From: Asticcacaulis solisilvae
Lineage (GTDB): Bacteria; Pseudomonadota; Alphaproteobacteria; Caulobacterales; Caulobacteraceae
Assembly: GCF_017875235.1 (NCBI RefSeq)
Contig: NZ_JAGGMI010000007.1
Location: forward strand, 1 to 64,000
Reading direction: 5' to 3'
Length of the DNA stretch: 64,000 nt
Below are positions 1 to 7,273 of the stretch, piece after piece. Under the pieces are notes generated by a model. That model had not been told where the DNA came from, searched no databases, and saw only the letters and a program-made list of their open reading frames with translations. Positions within the stretch are counted from its first letter, which is position 1. Every line of letters starts with the position of its first letter. The translations under genes were made by a program, and so were the position numbers.

Positions 1-654
1 GAAAAGGTCAAGGAGCTGCGCGCCGATATCGGCATCGCGCTGGACGGCGACGCCGATCGTGTCGTGATCTGCGACGAGCACGGCCAGATCGTCGATGGCG
101 ACCAGATCATGGCGATCATTGCCGGCAACTGGGCCAAGAAGGGTCTGCTCAAGGGCGGCGGGGTCGTGGCGACCGTCATGTCAAATCTCGGCCTTGAACG
201 TTTTCTTAACAATCTTAAATTGAAATTGGAACGCACCAAGGTCGGCGACCGCTACGTCATGGAACGCATGCGCGAAGGCGGCTTCAACCTGGGTGGCGAA
301 CAGTCCGGACACGTCATATTGACCGACCACGCGACGACCGGTGACGGCCTCATGGCCGCGTTACAGGTCTTGGCGGTTCTGGTCGAATCCGGTAAGACTA
401 TGAGCCAGCTGGGCCGTCAGTTCGAGACGGTTCCGCAGATACTGAAAAACGTCCGTTTCACCGGTGCAAGTCCTTTGGACAGCGACGCCGTGAAACAGGC
501 GATACGGGAGGGCGAAGAGATGCTCAAAGGGTCCGGCCGCGTGCTGGTCCGGCCTTCGGGTACCGAGCCTCTCATCCGGGTCATGGCCGAAGGCGATGAC
601 GAGAAACAGGTCAAGGCGGTCGTGAACCAGATTGCCGAGGCCATGAAAGCCTAA
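1..654 (+). CDS. glmM: Phosphoglucosamine mutase, 3' part (partial at window edge)
   Basis: This enzyme interconverts glucosamine-6-phosphate and glucosamine-1-phosphate in the cytosol, on the way to UDP-GlcNAc for peptidoglycan and LPS. The frame is open from base 1, so the gene begins upstream of the window. The first codons give the metal-binding loop DGDADR (bases 46-63). The sugar-binding EQSGH motif follows near base 300, and the C-terminal phosphate-binding signature [12 protein letters not shown] lies near bases 552-587. These three motifs in this order are diagnostic of the alpha-D-phosphohexomutase family, and the GlmM assignment rests on the loop sequences. The active-site phosphoserine would be upstream. 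The next gene follows after 45 bases on the same strand. Confidence 0.95.
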   Translation, partial: EKVKELRADIGIALDGDADRVVICDEHGQIVDGDQIMAIIAGNWAKKGLLKGGGVVATVMSNLGLERFLNNLKLKLERTKVGDRYVMERMREGGFNLGGEQSGHVILTDHATTGDGLMAALQVLAVLVESGKTMSQLGRQFETVPQILKNVRFTGASPLDSDAVKQAIREGEEMLKGSGRVLVRPSGTEPLIRVMAEGDDEKQVKAVVNQIAEAMKA

Positions 655-699
655 AGTCCCGGCCTTTACGGCCAGGCAAGCGTAAGACGGACCACGGGT

Positions 700-1947
700 A
701 TGAGTTTCGAGCCCCAAAAGCCAGTATCCCTGTCACGGCGTGCCGCCGTGGGTGTGCTTCTGGCCGGCCTGACGGGCAGCGCCGCCACCCATCACCTGGT
801 TACCAGCACCGGCAGTAACGGCCGGAAATACGCCAGCTTCGGACCGCAATCCAAGCCCAAGGTGATGACGCCGCGCCATGAGTGGCCGTCGGTCGATGCC
901 CTGGCGCAGAACATCGTCGATCAGAAGGTGTCGCCCGCCGTCAGCGTCTCGGTGATGCGCGCCGGCGATCTGCTCTATTCCAAGGGTTTCGGCGTTACCG
1001 ACTTTGACTCGGGCACCTTGGCAAATGGGCGCAGCGGCTTCCGCATCGCCTCGATTTCCAAGCAGTTCACCGCCGCCGCCATTATGGTGCTGGCCGAAGC
1101 CGGCGCGTTGTCGGTCGATGATCCGTTGTCGCGCTTCCTGCCGGCGTTTCCGCGCGCGGCCGACATTACGCTCCGCCAGATGATGAGCCATACGGCGGGT
1201 CTCGGCGACTATATCAACGGCAAGTCCGAGGATCAGTTGATGGAGGCGCGCATGCGCGACTTCTCGTCCGACGAACTGCTGCGCATCATCGAAACCACCA
1301 GCCGCCCGTTGTACAAGGCGCAGCCGGGTGCACGCTGGGCCTATTCCAACAGCGGCTTCTCGTTGCTGGGGATCGTGGTCGAACGTCTGTCGGGCCAGTC
1401 GCTGGGCAGCTTCTCGAAAAAGCATCTGTTCGATCGTGCCGGCATGACCCAGACGGCGATCGACGCGACTTGCCAGGCGTCCGAAGGCTGCCATGGTTAT
1501 CGCAACAATTTCCGCGCGCCCCATGGTTTCGACCGGGCGCAGGCTCTTGCGCCAAGCTTCATCGGCGGCGCGGGCGCCATTCGCTCGACAACCGAGGACC
1601 TGGTGCTGTGGCACGATGCACTTTTGAGCGGCAAGGTGCTGAAACCCGAGAGCGTGCAGGCCATGCTGACGCCTGCGGTCCTGAAGAACGGCAAGCCGGC
1701 GCTGGAGCGCGGCGGGCCCGAACCCCTCGAATACGGCTTTGGCCTGGGGCTGGGACGTTACGAGAATTCACCGTTCGCCGCCCACGGCGGCCGCGTCAAC
1801 GGCTTCACCGGCCACCTGCGCAGCCTGACGGGCGAGAAGCTGAGCGTGGCCATCCTGTATAATTGCGACTGTACCGGCGCCGCGGCCTTTACCGGCATGC
1901 ACAAGCGGCTTCGGGCCGAAGCGTTCAAGCAGGGCATGCTGGCTTAA
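700..1947 (+). CDS. Class C beta-lactamase-like serine hydrolase, Tat-type signal
   Basis: The product (415 aa) belongs to the serine beta-lactamase/D-Ala-D-Ala carboxypeptidase superfamily (Pfam Beta-lactamase). The SxxK motif is SISK with nucleophile Ser118. The second motif is Tyr-Ser-Asn (YSNSG) and the third is HGGRVNGF, in place of KTG. The N-terminus has the pair of arginines in LSRRAAVGV followed by a hydrophobic stretch, so export through the Tat pathway is likely. Families of this kind include esterases, peptidases and penicillin-binding-like enzymes, and the substrate cannot be read from sequence. A second, distant relative lies at 49591-51021. The gene is convergent with grpE and ends just before a strong bidirectional terminator. 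Confidence 0.85.
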   Translation: MSFEPQKPVSLSRRAAVGVLLAGLTGSAATHHLVTSTGSNGRKYASFGPQSKPKVMTPRHEWPSVDALAQNIVDQKVSPAVSVSVMRAGDLLYSKGFGVTDFDSGTLANGRSGFRIASISKQFTAAAIMVLAEAGALSVDDPLSRFLPAFPRAADITLRQMMSHTAGLGDYINGKSEDQLMEARMRDFSSDELLRIIETTSRPLYKAQPGARWAYSNSGFSLLGIVVERLSGQSLGSFSKKHLFDRAGMTQTAIDATCQASEGCHGYRNNFRAPHGFDRAQALAPSFIGGAGAIRSTTEDLVLWHDALLSGKVLKPESVQAMLTPAVLKNGKPALERGGPEPLEYGFGLGLGRYENSPFAAHGGRVNGFTGHLRSLTGEKLSVAILYNCDCTGAAAFTGMHKRLRAEAFKQGMLA

Positions 1948-1958
1948 ATAATCGGGGC

Positions 1959-1977
1959 GTGGGGTCCGCGACCCCAC
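1959..1977. repeat. Intergenic GC palindrome, copy 1
   Basis: Palindrome GTGGGGTCCGCGACCCCAC, 11 bases after the serine hydrolase stop. It is one of seven related GC hairpins in the window (also at 2050, 20644, 27945, 33711, 33848 and 41497), always between genes and usually just after a stop codon. Confidence 0.7.
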
Positions 1978-1990
1978 AAAACCTTTCTAC

Positions 1991-2038
1991 TATCAACAGA
2001 AAAAGCCCGGCCTAAAGGCTGGGCTTTTTCTGTTGATA
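1991..2038. terminator. Bidirectional intrinsic terminator
   Basis: Perfect 18-bp inverted repeat (1991-2008 with 2021-2038). Its arms contain A5 and T5 runs, so each strand presents a GC stem followed by uridines. It lies between the convergent serine hydrolase and grpE genes. The core and loop sequence (GCCCGGCCTAAAGGCTGGG) recurs in the terminator at 41439-41482. Confidence 0.9.
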
Positions 2039-2049
2039 TCAGGGAAGTC

Positions 2050-2068
2050 TTGGGGCCACAGGCCCCAA
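2050..2068. repeat. Intergenic GC palindrome, copy 2
   Basis: Hairpin TTGGGGCCACAGGCCCCAA, 10 bases downstream of the grpE stop on the minus strand. With copy 1 it flanks the bidirectional terminator symmetrically. Confidence 0.6.
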
Positions 2069-2078
2069 ACCTCGAAAG

Positions 2079-2687
2079 TTAAGCCTGCGTGTTCACCGTC
2101 TCGCCCGCGGCTTCACCGGCATCGCCGTCATAGCCATTCTTAGCCGGTGTGCCGCCCGCTGACTTTGCCGCGACTGCGACCATGGCCGGGCGGATGACGC
2201 GGCCGAACAGCTCGTAGCCGGCCTGCATGACCATGATCACGCTGCCGCCAGGGACATCTTCGGACGGCTGTTCCATGACGGCCTGATGCAGGTTCGGGTC
2301 GAACTTGTCGCCCTTCATCGGCGCGATCTTCTTGACGCCGTTCTTTTCGAACGCGCCGGCCAGTTCCTTCTCGGTCATGTCGATACCGGCGACGAAGTTC
2401 TTGAAGGCCGGGTCGGTGATCTCGTTCGGCGCCGATGCCAGGGCGCGCTGCAGCACGTCGGCGACGTTGAGCAGGCTGGTGGCGAAGCGCTGGATGCCGA
2501 AGGCACGCGCGTCATTGGCTTCGCGCTCGGCGCGGCGCTTGGTGTTCTCGGCCTCGGCGGCATAGCGCAGGGCCTGTTCCTTCAGCGCGGCGTTCTCCGC
2601 CTGCAGCTCTTCGAGCGCCTTGTTGAGAAGCTCCGTGCCGTCCTGTTCCAGGTCGCCGGTTTCAGGAGTTTCCGTCTGTTCACTCAT
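2079..2687 (-). CDS. grpE: Nucleotide exchange factor GrpE
   Basis: GrpE releases ADP from DnaK in the chaperone cycle. The protein (202 aa) has an acidic, glutamine- and glutamate-rich coiled-coil N-terminal half, with a run of Ala/Glu/Lys heptads around residues 25-65, followed by the conserved C-terminal beta domain ending near GGSVIMVMQAGYELFGRVIRPAMV. The frame could begin at a TTG at 2717. I chose ATG 2687 (MSEQTETPE) because it is a canonical codon with a GAGG about 11 bases upstream. It lies 45 bases downstream of hrcA on the same strand, the arrangement known from Caulobacter, and dnaK/dnaJ are 14 kb away. Confidence 0.95.
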   Translation of the reverse strand: MSEQTETPETGDLEQDGTELLNKALEELQAENAALKEQALRYAAEAENTKRRAEREANDARAFGIQRFATSLLNVADVLQRALASAPNEITDPAFKNFVAGIDMTEKELAGAFEKNGVKKIAPMKGDKFDPNLHQAVMEQPSEDVPGGSVIMVMQAGYELFGRVIRPAMVAVAAKSAGGTPAKNGYDGDAGEAAGETVNTQA

Positions 2688-2732
2688 ATCGAATAGGTCC
2701 TCAAACTTATCTCTCAAGTCTTGGGGCCGCCC

Positions 2733-3827
2733 TCAGTCGAGCAGGCGGCCCAGAATCTTGGCGGTGTAGTCCACAAGTGGGATGATGCGCGCATAATTCA
2801 ACCGGGCCGGGCCGATGATGCCGATAGCGCCGACCACCTTGGGTCCGCTGCCACGACCGTCGCTCATCATGTAGGGCGCTGCAATAACAGCCGAGCCCGA
2901 TAAAGAAAACAGTTTCGACTCGGCGCCGATGAAAATTCTCACACCTTGGGCTTCGCGGACGTCGTCAAGCAGGTCGATCAGCTCTTCCTTCTGCTCCAGA
3001 TCGTCGAACAGCGAACGAACGCGCTCAAGGTCCTCCTGAGTTTCGGCGCCATCCAGCAGGTTGGCGCGGCCACGCACGATCAGAGAGCGCTTTTCCTTGT
3101 CACCGCCCGACCAGACGGCCAGCCCGGCCTCGATCAGCGTCGCCGCCGCCTCATCCAGCATCTGGCGTTCCTGTTCAAGCTCGGTCTTTAGCGCCATGCG
3201 CGCTTCGGCTAAAGTCCGGCCCTTCAGGCGAGTATTGAGATAGTTCGATGCCTGCTGCAGCACCGACGGCGTCATGCCGCCCTGCAGCGGCATCAGGCGG
3301 TTTTCCACCCTTCCGTCGTCATATACCAGCACGGCCAGGGCCTGATCGGTACTTAACGAGATGAATTCGACGTGCTTGACGCCGGCTTCAAAAACCGGGG
3401 TCATGACGAGCCCTGCGCCACCCGCCAGGCCCGACAGCAGGTTGCCGGCTTGATGGAGCGCGGCATCAAACGTATTGCCGCGCGCCGTTAGCCGGGTTTC
3501 GATATCGCGCTTGGCCTCTTCGCTAAGGTCGCCGATCTCCAGCAGGCCGTCGACGAACAGGCGCAGCCCCTGATGGGTCGGCAGGCGGCCCGCCGAGGTG
3601 TGCGGCGCGGACAGGAGACCAAGCGCCGAAAGGTCCTGCATGGTATTTCGGATAGACGCCGGCGACAGGTGGACACCGCCTTTGGACAGGGTGCGCGAAC
3701 CGACGGGTTCGCCGGTCTCTAAGTAGGTTTCGACCACGTGGCGGAAGATGTCGCGCGCCCGGGCGTCGAGCTCGCTTAGCGGCGCGGCCGAATTCATCAG
3801 GCTCGACATGTGGGGAGACCGTGTCAT
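2733..3827 (-). CDS. hrcA: Heat-inducible transcriptional repressor HrcA
   Basis: HrcA is a winged-helix repressor that binds the CIRCE element, normally in front of groESL. The 364-aa product shows the N-terminal DNA-binding domain ([23 protein letters not shown], with [18 protein letters not shown] after it) and the C-terminal GAF-like and dimerisation parts, ending in [21 protein letters not shown]. The longest open frame extends further upstream, but the added residues do not look like HrcA. ATG 3827 or ATG 3809 are the likely starts. Neither has a strong Shine-Dalgarno sequence. No CIRCE inverted repeat is visible upstream, so CIRCE targets are probably elsewhere in the genome. Confidence 0.93.
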   Translation of the reverse strand: MTRSPHMSSLMNSAAPLSELDARARDIFRHVVETYLETGEPVGSRTLSKGGVHLSPASIRNTMQDLSALGLLSAPHTSAGRLPTHQGLRLFVDGLLEIGDLSEEAKRDIETRLTARGNTFDAALHQAGNLLSGLAGGAGLVMTPVFEAGVKHVEFISLSTDQALAVLVYDDGRVENRLMPLQGGMTPSVLQQASNYLNTRLKGRTLAEARMALKTELEQERQMLDEAAATLIEAGLAVWSGGDKEKRSLIVRGRANLLDGAETQEDLERVRSLFDDLEQKEELIDLLDDVREAQGVRIFIGAESKLFSLSGSAVIAAPYMMSDGRGSGPKVVGAIGIIGPARLNYARIIPLVDYTAKILGRLLD

Positions 3828-3885
3828 TGCGCCAATTGTAGCAAATCGGCGGCGACAGCCAAGGGGGAGTATGCCACAAGTTGCT

Positions 3886-3918
3886 CTTCGCCCTCCCCGC
3901 AGAGCAGGGAGGGCGAAG
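3886..3918. terminator. GC-rich hairpin, probable terminator and repeat relative
   Basis: A 12-bp perfect stem (3886-3897 with 3907-3918) lies just past the esterase stop and upstream of hrcA, both on the minus strand. The central 23 bases (3891-3913) are identical to 23619-23641, so this is also a short member of the palindromic repeat family described at 23482. Confidence 0.6.
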
Positions 3919-3925
3919 TGACGCC

Positions 3926-4825
3926 TTAACGCTTCAGCATGAAGGTCAGCGGTATATCCAACCGCTGGCGCCAGTCGGTTTCGGAGTGTTTGGTGTTTTC
4001 GAAAATCTCGGCCTTGAAGTCGCGGCCCCCAACCCAGCCCGCCGCCGGGAAGATCGGCGTGATAGCCGCTTCGTAGGGTGTAAACCGGGCGTCGAGTTCC
4101 AGCGTTCCCTGATCGGTATAGATGCGGTTCTTTACTGGCTTTAGTTTTGAGGTCTTTAGCCACATGCTCCAGGCGGTCCGCAAGACGGCGGCATCGGCCT
4201 TGATGTGTGCCTCGTCCGTCGCCCACGACGCCATCAGCCACGGCATGGACAAGGATGCGGATGATCCGAACACGGATGGATATTCGCCGTGGGCGTAAAG
4301 CGCAACGTGGCCGCCCATGCTCGACCCCATGATGGCGGTGTGGGCCGGACCGGTCAGGGTCTGGTACTTGGCATCGACAAAGGGCTTCAGCTCGGTGACG
4401 ACGAATTTCAGGAAATTGTCGGAATTGGGTGCCTTGCCGTCCTCGAAGGCGCGGACGCGCGCCTGATAGTCCTTGGGCAGCAGGCGATAGACACGCTCCG
4501 GCATGTATTCGCGCGTGCGCTCCTTCACATTGTCGATGCCGACGACGATGGTCGGCGGAATACGGCCGTCCTTGATCAGCTTTGGGACGGTATCCCTCAC
4601 GCCCCAGTCAGCGCCGCTGTACTGCGACGGCGTGTACAGGTTCTGGCCGTCCAGCATGTAGAGGACGGCGCAGCGCGTCGTGCCCTGGCATTCGTCGGGC
4701 ACGAAGACTGTAACATCGCGCGGTTCGACGTGTTTCGACGCAAAGGCCGGGTGACGATCAAGCCGCGGCTCCGCTGCCGCCGGAAAGGCCAGCAACAGAG
4801 CCGCGATCAGGATGCGCTTCATCAC
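3926..4825 (-). CDS. Secreted alpha/beta-hydrolase esterase (esterase D / Fes-like)
   Basis: The product (299 aa) has a cleavable signal peptide ([20 protein letters not shown]) and the putative-esterase fold shared by enterochelin esterase-like and carbohydrate esterase proteins. The nucleophile motif is GSSMG with Ser169, preceded by the typical [11 protein letters not shown] strand-turn. Its start overlaps the stop of the GH97 gene by four bases (ATGA), so the two are translationally coupled. The context suggests removal of acyl groups from glucans or oligosaccharides in the periplasm, but the substrate is not visible from sequence. It is the last gene of the operon, and a GC hairpin follows. 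Confidence 0.8.
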   Translation of the reverse strand: MMKRILIAALLLAFPAAAEPRLDRHPAFASKHVEPRDVTVFVPDECQGTTRCAVLYMLDGQNLYTPSQYSGADWGVRDTVPKLIKDGRIPPTIVVGIDNVKERTREYMPERVYRLLPKDYQARVRAFEDGKAPNSDNFLKFVVTELKPFVDAKYQTLTGPAHTAIMGSSMGGHVALYAHGEYPSVFGSSASLSMPWLMASWATDEAHIKADAAVLRTAWSMWLKTSKLKPVKNRIYTDQGTLELDARFTPYEAAITPIFPAAGWVGGRDFKAEIFENTKHSETDWRQRLDIPLTFMLKR

Positions 4826-6930
4826 TTTTTGGCCTTGCCGGCAACAAGGCGGATGGCCATGCCGCCGCCCGGCGCCAGACGGATTTTCAGCGTCTCACCG
4901 GCGGTGACCGGTTTGCTTTCAATGACGATGTCGAAGCGTGCGTCGCCGGTCATGCCGGCGTTGGGGCCGTCGCGATAGATCTGCGCCGTATAGCTGCGGT
5001 TGGCGTCGAGGAAGCTCAAAGGGACTTCGACATCGCGCGCCTGTTCGTCCGTCACGGCGCCGACATACCAGTTGTCGGACGCGCGATCCTTGCGGGCGAT
5101 CGTCGCGAAGTCGCCGACTTCACCATTGAGCATGATCGACTGTTCCCAATCAACCGGCACGTCCTTGATGAACTGGAAGGGCTTCGGGTACTTGGCGTAG
5201 TTTTCCGGCAGGTCGGCGGCCATCTGGATCGGCGAATAGAGGACGACATAGAGCGCCAATTGCTTGGCCTGGGTCGAGATCAACGGCTTGCCTTGGCCCT
5301 GCAGCGACAGGATGCCCGGCGTGAAGTCCATCGGGCCTGTCAGCATGCGGGTGAAGATCAGGTTGGCTTCGTGCTCGGGCGGGTTCTGCGGATCACCCCA
5401 GGCATTGTATTCCATGCCGCGCTGGCCTTCGCGCGACACCCAGTTGGGATAGGTGCGGCGCAGGCCGGTGTCCTTGATCGGCTCGTGCGTGTTGATGGCG
5501 ATCTTGTACTTGGCCGCGGTCCGGACGTTTAGCACGTAGTGGCGGACCATTTCCTGGCTGTCGTTCCAGGCAAAGCGGATGCTGCCGTCGGGCGCCTTGA
5601 CCTTGGCGCCGCCGGCATCGGCGACATAGCCGGTCTTGACCGAGTCGACGCCGTACTTGGCGTACAGTTTGAAGCCGTCTTCCATCTGCGGCTCATAGAC
5701 GGCGACATTGCCCGACGTTTCGTGGTGGCCGACCAGGTGAACGCCTTTTTTCAGGCCGTAGGCCGACAGGGCCGGCAGGTCAAAGTCGGGATAGGACTGG
5801 GTGAACGAGAAGTCGTCGCCGCGCGCGAACCAGTCTTCCCAGCCCTTGTTCCAGCCTTCGACCAGTACGCCGCGGAAGCCGTTCTTGGCGGCGAAATCCA
5901 TATGCTTCTTGGTGTTTTCGTTATTGGCGGCATGACGCGGGCCGTATTCCCACGTGCCGGTGTTCAGGTGCATCTGCCACCAGATGCCGACATATTTGTA
6001 CGGCTTGACCCACGACACATCGCCCAGCTTGTTGGGCTCATTGAGGTTCAGGATCAGATCCGACGAATTGTACAGCTTGGCTGCCGAATCCGTGATCTGG
6101 ATGGTGCGCCACGGCGTCGGGAAGGGCGCTTCGCGCACGACCGGCGCGCCGAGCGCCGATGGCGCCAGACGCGTTTTCAGGCGCTGGCCATCGACGCGGC
6201 GCAACCAGTAGGCGGCGTAGTCGACCAGGGCGGCTTCATGGAACGAGATATAAAGGCCCTTGTCGGTCTTCAGTGTCATCGGCGACTGGGCCTCTGCGAC
6301 CTCTTTCAGCGGCGTCTTCTGATAGACATATTCCTCGCGGTTCCATTCGCCGGCGACGTTCCACCAGGCCGTAGCCGTGTCGGCGACCGCGAATTCGGTT
6401 AGCTCGTCCATGATTTCGAGCTTTTTCAGCTGCGGCTGGTCTGGGAATTCGTAGCGGAATCCGATGCCATCGTCATAGATGCGGAAGACGACCGTCATCC
6501 TGCGGTCCTGCCATTTCTTTTGCACGACATCGACGCGCAGCTCGGTGTAGTGGTTCTTGACGACGCGGCGCTCGCCCCACGGCAGTTCCCAAGTGTCATC
6601 ATGTGACGTGGTCGCGCTGGTGTCGTAGCTGAAATAGCGATCGAGCTTGGGCGCATTGGCCAGGATCAGGCCCAGGCGCGACGGCTCGATAACCGTATGG
6701 CCGTTGCGCGTCACCTGATAGGACAGGTTGCCGTCGCCACTCAGCAGAACATCGACGTGCAGCACCTTGTCGGGCGAATCCGCACCGGCGATGGATTGGT
6801 ATTTCGGCGCCGCCTGTGAGCTTTGCGACACGTCGGCTGCTGGCGCCGCATCCTGCGCCAATGCGCCGCCGCAGCCAAGGCTTAAGCCAATCGAAAGGGC
6901 AATCGCCGAGGGACGAATAAGGGCCTGCAT
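4822..6930 (-). CDS. Glycoside hydrolase family 97 (SusB-type alpha-glucosidase)
   Basis: GH97 enzymes cleave alpha-glucosides or alpha-galactosides, and SusB is the founding periplasmic alpha-glucosidase. The 702-aa product carries a signal peptide (MQALIRPSAIALSIGLSLG...GALAQ). It has the N-terminal beta-sandwich, a central TIM barrel with WWQMHLNTGTWEYGPRHAANNENTKKHMDF, and the GH97 hallmark around NAWGDPQNPPEHEANLIFTRMLTGPMDFTPGIL. The C-terminal domain is beta-rich. The start at 6930 is supported by AGAGGAAA spaced 5 bases from ATG; an earlier in-frame start would prepend a non-signal sequence. Inverting versus retaining mechanism was not resolved. It is the first gene of a two-gene operon with an esterase and is divergent from the GH15 glucoamylase. 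Confidence 0.93.
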   Translation of the reverse strand: MQALIRPSAIALSIGLSLGCGGALAQDAAPAADVSQSSQAAPKYQSIAGADSPDKVLHVDVLLSGDGNLSYQVTRNGHTVIEPSRLGLILANAPKLDRYFSYDTSATTSHDDTWELPWGERRVVKNHYTELRVDVVQKKWQDRRMTVVFRIYDDGIGFRYEFPDQPQLKKLEIMDELTEFAVADTATAWWNVAGEWNREEYVYQKTPLKEVAEAQSPMTLKTDKGLYISFHEAALVDYAAYWLRRVDGQRLKTRLAPSALGAPVVREAPFPTPWRTIQITDSAAKLYNSSDLILNLNEPNKLGDVSWVKPYKYVGIWWQMHLNTGTWEYGPRHAANNENTKKHMDFAAKNGFRGVLVEGWNKGWEDWFARGDDFSFTQSYPDFDLPALSAYGLKKGVHLVGHHETSGNVAVYEPQMEDGFKLYAKYGVDSVKTGYVADAGGAKVKAPDGSIRFAWNDSQEMVRHYVLNVRTAAKYKIAINTHEPIKDTGLRRTYPNWVSREGQRGMEYNAWGDPQNPPEHEANLIFTRMLTGPMDFTPGILSLQGQGKPLISTQAKQLALYVVLYSPIQMAADLPENYAKYPKPFQFIKDVPVDWEQSIMLNGEVGDFATIARKDRASDNWYVGAVTDEQARDVEVPLSFLDANRSYTAQIYRDGPNAGMTGDARFDIVIESKPVTAGETLKIRLAPGGGMAIRLVAGKAKK

Positions 6931-7039
6931 GGTGTTTCCTCTGGTGTTTGTGCACACACTTGATGTCAGGCGTGAATCTGGTTCCCGTGCCACTCAGCCC
7001 GTCACGACTGTAACCCCGCACTTCGACGCTGAAAACAGG

Positions 7040-7055
7040 GTGAATACGTATTCAC
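7040..7055. promoter_or_regulatory. Perfect 16-bp palindrome, LacI-type operator candidate
   Basis: GTGAATACGTATTCAC is a perfect palindrome in the divergent GH97/GH15 control region. A weaker copy sharing the core AATACGTAT lies at 7149-7160, with centres 107 bases apart. The symmetry and central CG are typical of LacI-family operators. No such regulator is encoded in the window. Confidence 0.6.
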
Positions 7056-7076
7056 GCCGCGGCAGCGCCACTTTTT

Positions 7077-7109
7077 GCAAAGCCTGATCCTGTAAACACA
7101 AGGCTTTGC
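7077..7109. promoter_or_regulatory. 9-bp inverted repeat in the GH97/GH15 control region
   Basis: GCAAAGCCT (7077-7085) and AGGCTTTGC (7101-7109) form a perfect inverted repeat with a 15-base spacer. It could be an operator pair or an RNA hairpin in a long leader. Confidence 0.4.
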
Positions 7110-7115
7110 GGGTCG

Positions 7116-7138
7116 TTTTTTGCATCGTCTGCAAAAAA
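7116..7138. promoter_or_regulatory. TTTTTTGCA/TGCAAAAAA inverted repeat
   Basis: Perfect 9-bp arms with the 5-base spacer TCGTC. With the neighbouring palindromes it makes this 340-base divergent region (6931-7273) the most symmetry-rich control region of the first 20 kb. No gene is seen between the two hydrolases. Confidence 0.4.
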
Positions 7139-7148
7139 ACCAATTCAA

Positions 7149-7160
7149 GAATACGTATAC
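7149..7160. promoter_or_regulatory. Degenerate second copy of the AATACGTAT operator
   Basis: GAATACGTATAC shares the nine central bases AATACGTAT with the perfect palindrome at 7040-7055. The 107-base centre distance is close to ten helical turns, so looping is possible. Confidence 0.4.
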
Positions 7161-7273
7161 CGTGAGACTCATTGCCCGGCTTGCGGCATAGATGCTGTCA
7201 ACGAAATGTTAAGCCCATGGCTACGCCAGCAAGCGGCCGGGCTCAGGGAATTGGTGTGAGGAACAAGGTGTCT

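Noticed and set aside
733-1614. Minus-strand frame opposite the first serine hydrolase
   Set aside because: No motif and no ribosome site; the SxxK, YSN and HGG motifs are on the plus strand.
3828-3925. CIRCE element before hrcA
   Set aside because: No TTAGCACTC-9-GAGTGCTAA repeat is visible; the only hairpin is the GC-rich repeat-type one.
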